Source of the DNA: an uncultured cyanobacterium
GTDB lineage: Bacteria; Cyanobacteriota; Cyanobacteriia; Cyanobacteriales; Chroococcidiopsidaceae
Reading direction: 5' to 3'
Length of the DNA: 27,014 nt
Assembly: GCA_946221495.1 (NCBI GenBank)
Contig: CAMIFA010000056.1
Location: 1 to 27,014, forward strand
Of the stretch, positions 15,625 to 22,790 are shown in pieces. Each line of letters opens with the position of its first letter. Within the stretch, counting starts at the first letter, position 1. The notes beneath the pieces were generated by a model. The model worked only from the letters and a program-made list of their open reading frames with translations. It did not search any database and was not told the origin of the DNA. The position numbers were made by a program, and so were the translations under genes.

Positions 15625-17394
15625 ATGAGAAGGCTGTTATTACTGTGTTTGTTTTTAATTGGGCTAGGCTTTGCTGTATTTAACTTTAAGGGATTGGCAA
15701 GTAGGGGTGAGTTTGAGTCAATTGTCCTAGATTTTCGGGAAGATATTCCAGCTGCTCAAATTGCGGAAAATCTAGAGGCGATCGCTCAACAGTACAAAGT
15801 TGCACCCCAACTTAACAGCGAATTTTCCGATTCAGATAATGTCTATATTGTCAAGGGCGATAAAAACACACTAAACGCACTTAAAAAATCTCAAATAGCT
15901 AAATCAACGGAATTCATTGAACCGAATTATTCATACAGTGCCTTTGAAATTCCTAACGATCCCGACTATGGCAAGCAGTGGAATCTGCGCTCGATTAAAG
16001 TTGAATCGGCATGGGATGAAACTAAAGGTAGTGGCGTAACAGTTGCGGTAATTGATACCGGAATTACTGTTGTTCCAGACTTGAAAGATACCAAATTTGT
16101 CCCTGGCTATGACTTTGTGAATGACACAGTAGCAGCAGAAGACGATAGCGGACATGGTACTCATGTTGCTGGAACGATCGCCCAGTCCACTAATAACAAC
16201 TATGGCGTTGCCGGAATTGCTTATGAAGCTAGCTTAATGCCATTAAAAGTATTAAGTTCCTTTGGCGGCGGTACAGTTGCTGATATTGCGGAGGCAATTA
16301 GATTTGCTGCTGACAACAACGCAGATGTAATTAATATGAGCCTCGGTGGTGGCGGTGAAAGCCAACTGCTCAAAGAAGCAATTGATTATGCCTATAGCAA
16401 AGGCGTGGTAGTAATTGCCGCAGCTGGCAACGCCAACCAAAATTCTGCTGCTTATCCGGCGCGTTTTCCCCACGTCATCGGCGTTGCTGCTGTTGATGCA
16501 GCCGGAGAAAAAGCTCCTTACTCCAACTTTGGCGCAGGCGTAGATATCTCCGCGCCTGGTGGTGCTGGCACTGGTGCAGGGGGAATTCTTCAAGAAACTA
16601 TCCAGCCGGAAACGAAGGAAACAGTTTTTACTAGCTTCCAAGGTACAAGCATGGCAGCACCTCATGTTGCTGGTGTTGCCGCTTTGGTAAAAGCCGCAGG
16701 TATTGCAGAACCAGAGCAAATTCTCAGCGTCCTCAAAAAGTCATCACTGGTAATTCAAGATGATGCCTTAAATTACTTTGGCGCGGGACAGCTAGATGCA
16801 GGTGCGGCGGTTAAGCTGGCGATGCGAGGACAAATTAGTTTCAAAGATTTCTGGCGCTGGCTACGGGATAACGGCTATCTCAATCCCCGCTTCTGGATTG
16901 ATGGCGGTGCAGTAGCGCTGTTGCCCAAAATTGCGATGGTACTTGGTTCTTATCTGCTAGCTTGGTTTCTGCGGGTGTACTTCCCGTTTACTTGGACATG
17001 GTCTTTTTTTAGTGGCTTAGTTGCTGGTAGTTCTGGATTATTCTTCTTGCGAGGATTTTATATTTTCGATCTTCCTCAGTGGCCTTTGCGAGTATTAGGT
17101 AGTTCAATTCCAGAACTGGGGAATGCAGTTACGGGTAGCCAGGCACTGAATCCGTTATTTGCTAGTGTGTTGATTCCCTTGGGGTTAATAGCTTTATTAC
17201 TAGGACATCCTAGTTGGAAATGGTTTGCGATCGGTTCATCACTAGGTGTAGCTAGTTGTTTAATAGTAAGTGCAGTAGTATCGCCTGCGGTGTGGGGATT
17301 GGGATCAGGTGCGATCGCGCGTCTATTTCTAGTTACTAACGCCCTACTATGTTATGGACTCGCTTCCTTAGCCACGAAAGGAGAACCCGCATGA
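15625..17394 (+). CDS. Membrane-anchored subtilisin-like serine protease (S8)
   Basis: This 589-residue protease has an N-terminal membrane helix (4-20) and a prodomain-like region (31-100). The S8 catalytic domain follows with the triad D144 (AVIDTGI), H177 (GHGTHVAGT) and S342 (GTSMAAPHVAG), plus the oxyanion asparagine N269 (AAAGNAN). All catalytic residues are present. From about residue 425 to the end are five or so hydrophobic segments (IAMVLGSYLLAWFL, FFSGLVAGSSGLFFL, PLFASVLIPLGLIALLLG, SLGVASCLIVSAVVS, ARLFLVTNALLCYGLAS). This membrane domain is not part of standard secreted subtilases and would hold the active domain outside the cytosol. Its stop codon overlaps the ATG of the next gene (ATGA), so the two are translationally coupled. 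Confidence 0.92.
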   Translation: MRRLLLLCLFLIGLGFAVFNFKGLASRGEFESIVLDFREDIPAAQIAENLEAIAQQYKVAPQLNSEFSDSDNVYIVKGDKNTLNALKKSQIAKSTEFIEPNYSYSAFEIPNDPDYGKQWNLRSIKVESAWDETKGSGVTVAVIDTGITVVPDLKDTKFVPGYDFVNDTVAAEDDSGHGTHVAGTIAQSTNNNYGVAGIAYEASLMPLKVLSSFGGGTVADIAEAIRFAADNNADVINMSLGGGGESQLLKEAIDYAYSKGVVVIAAAGNANQNSAAYPARFPHVIGVAAVDAAGEKAPYSNFGAGVDISAPGGAGTGAGGILQETIQPETKETVFTSFQGTSMAAPHVAGVAALVKAAGIAEPEQILSVLKKSSLVIQDDALNYFGAGQLDAGAAVKLAMRGQISFKDFWRWLRDNGYLNPRFWIDGGAVALLPKIAMVLGSYLLAWFLRVYFPFTWTWSFFSGLVAGSSGLFFLRGFYIFDLPQWPLRVLGSSIPELGNAVTGSQALNPLFASVLIPLGLIALLLGHPSWKWFAIGSSLGVASCLIVSAVVSPAVWGLGSGAIARLFLVTNALLCYGLASLATKGEPA

Positions 17395-17621
17395 GCATTA
17401 CAGTTACAGGCACAATTGAGCGCAACAATATGGGTGTTGGCACTTGGGCATTAGTTACAGATGATGGCGTTACTTACGAAGTCCACAGCACTGCTAAAGA
17501 CTTGCTGAAATCAGGACAAAAAGTGAAAGTTACAGGACAGGTACGAGAAGATATTATGACTGTTGCCATGATTGGTCCTGTCCTAGAAGTGAAATCGTTT
17601 GAAGTAATTAGTTCTGATTAG
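17391..17621 (+). CDS. Small OB-fold-like protein coupled to the protease
   Basis: A 76-residue all-beta protein. The pattern TVTGTIERNNMGVGTWALVTDDGVTYEV...GQKVKVTGQVREDIMTVAMIGPVLEVKSFEVI resembles an OB-fold module (a strand, a turn, then a VxGxVxxDxxT strand) as in small stress or nucleic-acid-binding proteins; binding is not shown. The true start is ATG at 17391, with AAAGGAG six bases upstream. The frame is open further up, but that part overlaps the protease coding sequence. It overlaps the protease stop by four bases and its own 3' end overlaps the convergent thioredoxin gene by 14 bases. Coupling to a protease suggests a partner or inhibitor role, which is inference. Confidence 0.75.
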   Translation: MSITVTGTIERNNMGVGTWALVTDDGVTYEVHSTAKDLLKSGQKVKVTGQVREDIMTVAMIGPVLEVKSFEVISSD

Positions 17622-17937
17622 CTTTTTCAACTGAATTAAGAACCGCTTGCAGCCGAGTTCTAAACTCTCCCTTGGGATGACCACCTTTCACCTCGCCCAA
17701 AATCTGAAATTCTCCTTCTGGAGAGTCACAGACAAGGTAGGTAGGCCATCCCATTTCTGCTTTATCGGGATACTGAGTTAAGAGAACTTTGCGATACTTG
17801 CGGTAGGTCGCTGTATCTTGCATTTTGACATCAATAAACTGCATACCCAGTTCTTCGCTCACCTTTTTGTCATAAAAAGACATTTTGTGGCAGATGCCGC
17901 AGTCTTCAGAAGAAAACTTAATTACAGCTAAATCCAT
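17608..17937 (-). CDS. Thioredoxin-like protein (CGIC active site)
   Basis: A 109-residue thioredoxin-fold protein. The redox motif is CGIC (13-16), following the first strand AVIKFSSEDCGIC, and the cis-proline region is MGWPTYLVC. The charged helix after the active site and the closing GEVKGGHPKGEFRTRLQAVL fit a short cytosolic thioredoxin relative; it lacks the WCGPC of classical thioredoxin. A start at ATG 17937 is favoured by GGGAGG ten bases upstream; the open frame continues nine codons further without support. It reads convergently into the OB-like gene with a 14-base overlap, so each transcript can produce antisense to the other. The role, disulfide reduction or monitoring, is unspecified. 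Confidence 0.85.
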   Translation of the reverse strand: MDLAVIKFSSEDCGICHKMSFYDKKVSEELGMQFIDVKMQDTATYRKYRKVLLTQYPDKAEMGWPTYLVCDSPEGEFQILGEVKGGHPKGEFRTRLQAVLNSVEKANQN

Positions 17938-18113
17938 TAGTTTAAATCCTCCCTTAGTTGCCAAAAATATAACTAAAATTAGCCAAGTGAAACTTGAATT
18001 TCAATTATTTAATATACATTTTAGGTGTAACAGCAGCTTTTGCTAGTTCACTTCTATAAGGTATGCGTACAGGCAGAGTTGGTAGCTAAGTTGAAGCGCT
18101 AGAGTGAACGGTA

Positions 18114-18163
18114 CTCCGCCTTTGCAAGGCGGAGGAAGAGGGTTCACCGCATTCCGCGGTAAC
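18114..18163. repeat. Paired palindromes in the HAD-gene leader
   Basis: CTCCGCCTT-TGC-AAGGCGGAG (18114-18134) is a perfect 9-bp hairpin. GTTCACCGC...GCGGTAAC (18142-18163) is a second, slightly bulged hairpin. Together they look like a dispersed palindromic element inserted between promoter and gene. They lie in the leader, 34-83 bases before the start codon. Confidence 0.6.
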
Positions 18164-18196
18164 AATCTCAACTACTACCAACAGGAGATTTCCAGC

Positions 18197-18859
18197 ATGG
18201 TGCAAGGAGTGATTTTAGATGTTGATGGCACACTTGCTTTAAGCAATGATGCTCACGCTCAAGCTTGGGTTGATGCCTACGCAGCGTATGGCTATGAAGT
18301 GTCATTTGAGCAAGTGCGATCGCTTATTGGTATGGGTGGCGATCAACTTATGCCGCAAGTAACGCCAGAACTAAGTAAAGAAGAAGGTGATGGCAAAGCT
18401 ATTTCTGAGCGGCGTAAAGAACTGATGATTAACTCCTATGGACCGAAGGTTGTACCAACTAATGGCGCGCGGCAATTAATTCAGCGCATGAAAGATCAGG
18501 GATTAAAGCTGATTATTGCTAGCTCCGCTACCACTCAAGAATTGGAAGTTTTACTCAAATCTGCCTCTATCGACGGCTTAATTAATGAAGTAACATCTTC
18601 CAGCGATGCTGAGGCTTCTAAACCAGCACCAGATATTGTCGAAGCAGCGTTGAGTAAATTACAAATGCAGCCTGATCAAGTTTTAATGCTTGGTGATACA
18701 CCCTACGATATTGAATCTGCTCATGCGGCTGGAGTTGATGTTATTGCAGTGCGCTGTGGTGGCTTTGATGATACCCAACTAGCGGGAGCAAAAGCGATCT
18801 ACGACGATCCTGCTGATTTATTGGCACACTATGATGATTCTCCGTTAGGGAATAAATGA
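18197..18859 (+). CDS. HAD-superfamily phosphatase (phosphoglycolate phosphatase/PGM-like)
   Basis: A 220-residue HAD hydrolase. Motif I is LDVDGTLALSND, with nucleophile D8 and acid/base D10. A helical cap follows (about 18-85), then motif II (LIIASSAT), the motif III lysine (EASKPAPDIV) and the metal-binding motif IV GDTPYDIESAHAAG. The layout is that of phosphoglycolate phosphatase and beta-phosphoglucomutase relatives, which remove phosphate from small sugars or acids; the exact substrate is not readable. The chosen ATG at 18197 has AGGAG nine bases upstream. The frame is open 31 codons further back, but that part reads through palindromic DNA (PPLQGGGRGFTAFRGN) and is not protein. A hairpin follows the stop. 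Confidence 0.9.
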   Translation: MVQGVILDVDGTLALSNDAHAQAWVDAYAAYGYEVSFEQVRSLIGMGGDQLMPQVTPELSKEEGDGKAISERRKELMINSYGPKVVPTNGARQLIQRMKDQGLKLIIASSATTQELEVLLKSASIDGLINEVTSSSDAEASKPAPDIVEAALSKLQMQPDQVLMLGDTPYDIESAHAAGVDVIAVRCGGFDDTQLAGAKAIYDDPADLLAHYDDSPLGNK

Positions 18860-18864
18860 ATATA

Positions 18865-18914
18865 AAAGGCTGACTGCTAAGTAAAGTAGTGCCTATGTAC
18901 TATAGTCAGCCTTT
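18865..18914 (+). terminator. Hairpin after the HAD gene
   Basis: AAAGGCTGACT and AGTCAGCCTTT form a perfect 11-bp stem around 28 bases, starting six bases after the stop codon. Only TTT then GTCT follows, so it is a weak intrinsic terminator or an mRNA-stabilising hairpin. Confidence 0.55.
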
Positions 18915-18931
18915 GTCTAGTATTAGTAGTA

Positions 18932-19046
18932 ATATAGCAATCCCATCTGAGTTGTGGAAGTTATTTTTTAACGAACCGCCAAGCCGCCAAAAGCGCCAAG
19001 GAAGGAAGAAAGAGAGGGTTTTACGAATCATTTAGGACTGCTGTAT
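18932..19046. mobile_element. MITE-like dispersed repeat (about 115 bp)
   Basis: The ends are imperfect inverted repeats: ATATAGCAATCCCATCTGA on the left and, read on the complement, ATACAGCAGTCCTAAATGA on the right, 14 of the first 20 positions equal. The interior holds AACGAACCGCCAAGCCGCC with repeated CGCCAA units and a purine-rich stretch (GGAAGGAAGAAAGAGAGGG). I recall similar CGCCAAG-rich intergenic repeats in cyanobacterial genomes. It has no coding capacity. Confidence 0.6.
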
Positions 19047-19696
19047 CTAAGCTTTTAAAGTTCAACTAAGAAATTTTCAGCAACCAAAATACATTCACGG
19101 CTAGACTATTGCCAAACTTATGAATTCAAAGAGCCATACTCAGACAAAAGGCTCTGTTCAACTATTTGTTTATTACTTCAATAATAATTAGTTTAATATT
19201 TAAAATTCTCCCTCGTTCAAAATCAAGATTTAGTGAATTCCCTCTTAAGAGAGATGCATAGCATACTAGTGTTGTTCATGGCAAGAGAAAAGCCACTGAA
19301 GTAATATTTTAAAATTTATGATTGTTGTTTGCTCACTTCAGAATATTTACGCTATCAAAAATCAATAGGTAAAGATATGGTTGATTAAAATTAATCCGCC
19401 ATTTTTCTGACGACTAACCAAAAGCTTACTTAGGTCTGAGGAGATACCTATAAAAACAATGAGCAGGATCAAATCTGATTTAAGACTTCTGATTATTTTT
19501 ATTCAAAATCTTAAAATAAAGGCTACTAACAGTTATTCCAATTACTTTCCCCCACACTATAGAATTGCGGTTGTAGCTGTAGTGACACTTAATATAGAAG
19601 CTTTTATACAGTGTAGTGTAATACTGAAACTGCTGAGATTGCTTCAGTGTCAATTGTTAAACCGCAGATCATCCTTTTCTGTAGGACAGCCGGAAT

Positions 19697-21127
19697 ATGC
19701 AGCTTGAACAGACAAATATCCTCTTAGTTGATGACCATCTGGAAAATCTACTAATTCTAGAAGCGATTCTGGAGATTCTAGGTGAGAATTTGGTAAAAGC
19801 TCGTTCTGGCGTAGAAGCCTTGCAATGTCTTTTAGAGCAGGATTTTGCTTTAATTTTACTCGATGTTCAAATGCCAGGAATGGATGGCTTTGAAACAGCA
19901 AAACTAATTCGAAAACAAGAGCGATCGCGACACACACCAATTATCTTTCTTACAGCTTTCAGCACTAGCGACAAGCTAGTATGCAAAGGTTATTCTCTGG
20001 GTGCAGTGGACTACCTACAAAAGCCGATTGACCCAGAAATATTAACTTCAAAAGTTGCAGTATTTGTCGATTTATCTAAGAAGACGGCAGAGGTAAAACG
20101 CCAAGCTGCACAACTAGCAGCTGTCAACGCTGTTAGGGAAAGTGAACAGAAGTTTCGCTGTTTGAGTGCCTGCTTACCTGTTGGTGTATTTACAACAGAT
20201 ATTGCTGGTAATTGTATATATACCAACTCGCGCTGCCAAGCCACCTATAACTTTACACTTGGTGAAAGTTTAACAGTAGGTTGGTCGCGGTCGGTTCATC
20301 CAGAAGATCGCGATCGCGTACTTATAGATTGGTCTACTTGGATCAAAGAGCGTGGAGAATACTACTCTAAGGAGTTTCGCTTACTTGCGCCTGAAGGAAC
20401 TGTGCGTTGGGTTCACGTCCGATCTTCTCCCATGCTATCTGATCGCGGAGAACTTATTGGTCATGTCGGCACAGTAGAAGACATCACCGAGCGTAAGCAG
20501 GCGGAGGAGCAAATTAAAGCATCACTTCAAGAAAAAGAAGTGCTATTAAAGGAGATTCATCACCGCGTTAAAAACAATTTACAAATTATTTCTAGCCTCC
20601 TTAATTTACAATCTGCAACTATTGATGACCAACAAACAATTGATATTTTGCAACAATGCGAAAACCGTGTTGCTTCAATGGCTTTAATCCACGAACAACT
20701 ATATCAATCTAAGGATTTGGCAAGGATTGATTTTCGTGAATACATTGAAAATTTAGTAGCTAATTTATTTAGTTCTTACGACTTTCATTCAGATGCGATC
20801 GCCTTGAAAGTAAATGTTGATCATATTTGCCTCTGTTTTGATACAGCAATTCCTTGTGGGTTAATTATTAATGAACTTGTTTCAAATTCTCTAAAGTATG
20901 CTTTTTTACTAAACAAAAAGGGCGAGATTGGTATTGATATCTACGCAAAAAATAACAACAAATTAGTTTTAGTAGTAAGTGACAACGGCATTGGCTTTCC
21001 TAAAGATTTAGACTTTAAAAATACAGAATCACTAGGTTTACAAATAGTAGTTGCATTAACAAATCAACTCGGAGGAACTATCGAGCTTAACACGGATATT
21101 GGCACAAAGTTCAAAATTACATTCTAA
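19697..21127 (+). CDS. Receiver-PAS-histidine kinase (HisKA_2 type)
   Basis: A 476-residue soluble signalling protein. The N-terminal receiver (about 5-125) has D12/D13, phosphoacceptor D56 (LILLDVQMPGMDG) and K109. A short coil leads to a PAS/PAC domain (about 150-265, ending GHVGTVEDITERKQAE). The kinase is of the HisKA_2 class, with EIHHRVKNNLQIISSLLNLQS (likely phosphoacceptor H289), followed by an ATPase with NELVSNSLKYAF, SDNGIGFP and SLGLQIVVALTNQLGG. No membrane helix or DNA-binding domain is present, so it takes input from another kinase through the receiver and from a ligand or chromophore through PAS; no bilin-binding GAF is seen. The ATG at 19697 has AGGA ten bases upstream. It lies 27 bases before the next kinase gene, so co-expression is likely. 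Confidence 0.9.
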   Translation: MQLEQTNILLVDDHLENLLILEAILEILGENLVKARSGVEALQCLLEQDFALILLDVQMPGMDGFETAKLIRKQERSRHTPIIFLTAFSTSDKLVCKGYSLGAVDYLQKPIDPEILTSKVAVFVDLSKKTAEVKRQAAQLAAVNAVRESEQKFRCLSACLPVGVFTTDIAGNCIYTNSRCQATYNFTLGESLTVGWSRSVHPEDRDRVLIDWSTWIKERGEYYSKEFRLLAPEGTVRWVHVRSSPMLSDRGELIGHVGTVEDITERKQAEEQIKASLQEKEVLLKEIHHRVKNNLQIISSLLNLQSATIDDQQTIDILQQCENRVASMALIHEQLYQSKDLARIDFREYIENLVANLFSSYDFHSDAIALKVNVDHICLCFDTAIPCGLIINELVSNSLKYAFLLNKKGEIGIDIYAKNNNKLVLVVSDNGIGFPKDLDFKNTESLGLQIVVALTNQLGGTIELNTDIGTKFKITF

Positions 21128-21154
21128 AGGCTAACCCGTAAATTATATAGAAAG

Positions 21155-22666
21155 ATGAATAACGCAAGTATCTTAGTAGTCGAAGATGAAAGTTTAGTAG
21201 CTAAGGATATTCAAAACAGACTAAAAAAGTTTGGTTATGCTGTTCCGGCGATCGCATCTACTGGTGAAGAAGCAATTAAAAAAGCAGCAGAAGGCTACTT
21301 AGATTTAGTATTAATGGATATTTGCTTAAAAGGTAAAATGGATGGGGTAGAAGCAGCTCAAGAGATTCATAATAATTTTAATATTCCGATTATTTATCTT
21401 ACTGCTAATGCCGACGACAGCACCTTAGAGCGAGCAAAAGTAACAAATCCATTTGGTTATATCCTTAAACCCTTCAAAGAAAAAGAATTAAAAACTACCA
21501 TTGAAATCACTCTTGCAAAACATCAAATGGAAAGAAAATTGAAACAGAGTGAACAATGGCTTGCTACTGTACTTAAAAGTATTGGCGATGCTGTAATTAC
21601 AAGCGATCGCACTGGCAAAGTAACTTTTATGAATCCGATTGCCGAAGCACTAACAGGCTGGCAACAGGAAGATGCATTTGGGATAAATATAACAGAAGTA
21701 TTTAATATTACTCACGCCGAAACTCGTACTAAAATTGAAAGTCCAATAATTGAAGCTTTAGAAAAAGGCGTAATTGTCGGCATTCCAGAACAAACGGTAC
21801 TTATTGCTAAAAACGGCGGCGAAGTTCCAATTGATGACAGCGCTGCACCAATTAAAGACGAGCAAGAAAATATCACGGGTGCAGTTTTAGTCTTTCGGGA
21901 TATTACTCAGTTTAAGCAAGCCGCAGAGGCACGGCAAAAGCAAATTGAGCAGGAGCGCTTGGTAGCGCAATTAGAAAAAATCAACGAACTTAAAGACGAC
22001 TTTCTGAGCACGGTTTCTCACGAATTGCGGACTCCGATAGCTAATATGAAAATGGCTATTCAAATGTTAAAAATTGCTCCTAATAGTGAACGCAATCAGC
22101 GCTATCTAGAGATATTACAAGTTGAGTGCGCCCGCGAAAGTGAGTTAATTAATGACTTGTTAGACTTGCAGCGCCTAGAAGTTGTATCAGATCCAATGTC
22201 TAAGGGCGAGGCGATAAATATCCAAGAGTGTTTATCTAAGATAATTGAGCCGTTTGAGATCCGTAGCCAGCAACGTCAGCAGACTGTTAAGATTAATCTT
22301 CCCTCTGTGTCGCCCTTGATCTCACAACGTGCTAGTGTAGAGCGCATTTTAGCAGAACTACTTAATAATGCCTGTAAATATAGTCCTGCTGGCGGTGAAA
22401 TTATCTTAACTGTCACTCAAGAAGCATCTTCTACGATCTTGAGGATCAGCAATCAAGCAGAAATTCCTGCCGATGAGCTACCACGTATCTTTGAGAAATT
22501 TTACCGCGTTCCTAAAGGCGATCGCTGGCAACAAGGCGGCACTGGTTTAGGACTAGCTTTAGTCCAAAAGTTAATTAAACACCTCCAAGGCAACATCTCT
22601 GTTGAAAGCAGTGAGGGACTGACTACTTTTACTCTTGTCCTACCTAATTTAGCTGCTGCTGATTAA
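21155..22666 (+). CDS. Receiver-PAS-histidine kinase (classical HisKA type)
   Basis: A 503-residue soluble protein with the same order of domains as its upstream neighbour but different families. The receiver (about 5-120) has E10/D11, phosphoacceptor D55 (LVLMDICLKGKMDG) and K105 (GYILKPF). The PAS domain (about 130-255) ends GAVLVFRDITQFKQ, and a coiled linker leads to a classical HisKA domain with VSHELRTPIANMKM (H289). The HATPase has LLNNACKYSPAGG, a degenerate G1 region (RISNQAEIPADELPRIFEKFYR, where the usual DxGxG is missing) and GGTGLGLALVQKL. Loss of the G1 glycines could lower ATP binding, though the N, F and G2 boxes remain. Together with the upstream gene it may form a phosphorelay in which one kinase charges the receiver of the other; no output regulator is encoded nearby. 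Confidence 0.88.
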   Translation: MNNASILVVEDESLVAKDIQNRLKKFGYAVPAIASTGEEAIKKAAEGYLDLVLMDICLKGKMDGVEAAQEIHNNFNIPIIYLTANADDSTLERAKVTNPFGYILKPFKEKELKTTIEITLAKHQMERKLKQSEQWLATVLKSIGDAVITSDRTGKVTFMNPIAEALTGWQQEDAFGINITEVFNITHAETRTKIESPIIEALEKGVIVGIPEQTVLIAKNGGEVPIDDSAAPIKDEQENITGAVLVFRDITQFKQAAEARQKQIEQERLVAQLEKINELKDDFLSTVSHELRTPIANMKMAIQMLKIAPNSERNQRYLEILQVECARESELINDLLDLQRLEVVSDPMSKGEAINIQECLSKIIEPFEIRSQQRQQTVKINLPSVSPLISQRASVERILAELLNNACKYSPAGGEIILTVTQEASSTILRISNQAEIPADELPRIFEKFYRVPKGDRWQQGGTGLGLALVQKLIKHLQGNISVESSEGLTTFTLVLPNLAAAD

Positions 22667-22790
22667 ACGCTCAAGTAATAGCGTCTAAATCCAGAAACTT
22701 TCATCCCCTAGATGCATCTAAGCTAGTAGAAGAAACGTTATCAACTTTAAAAAGGGAGCCAAAGCTAGGTTTGGGACTCCAAAAATTGTG

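Larger units (their letters stand above)
18860..19696. other. Long non-coding spacer
   Basis: About 840 bases without a convincing gene. It holds the hairpin after the HAD gene, a MITE-like repeat (18932-19046), and a small 6-bp hairpin at 19130-19155 (AGAGCC/GGCTCT). An open frame of 82 codons starting at 19459 is AT-rich, has no well-placed ribosome site and overlaps the next gene, so I do not call it. The promoter of the kinase pair should lie in the last 300 bases; I cannot place it. Confidence 0.6.

Noticed and set aside
16252..16719. 155-codon minus-strand frame, cysteine-rich
   Set aside because: It is antisense to the conserved protease domain; the cysteines come from GCA/ACA codons read backwards, and there is no ribosome site.
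18104..18196. N-terminal extension of the HAD phosphatase
   Set aside because: It reads through palindromic DNA; the internal ATG at 18197 has a good ribosome site directly before the conserved motif I.
19459..19707. 82-codon plus-strand frame before the kinase pair
   Set aside because: It is AT-rich with no domain, its ribosome site is too distant, and it overlaps the kinase start.
22750..22782. Bulged hairpin (GGAG..CCAAA/TTTGG..CTCC) just before the TPR gene
   Set aside because: The stem is short and interrupted with no alternative structure visible; not enough to call an attenuator.
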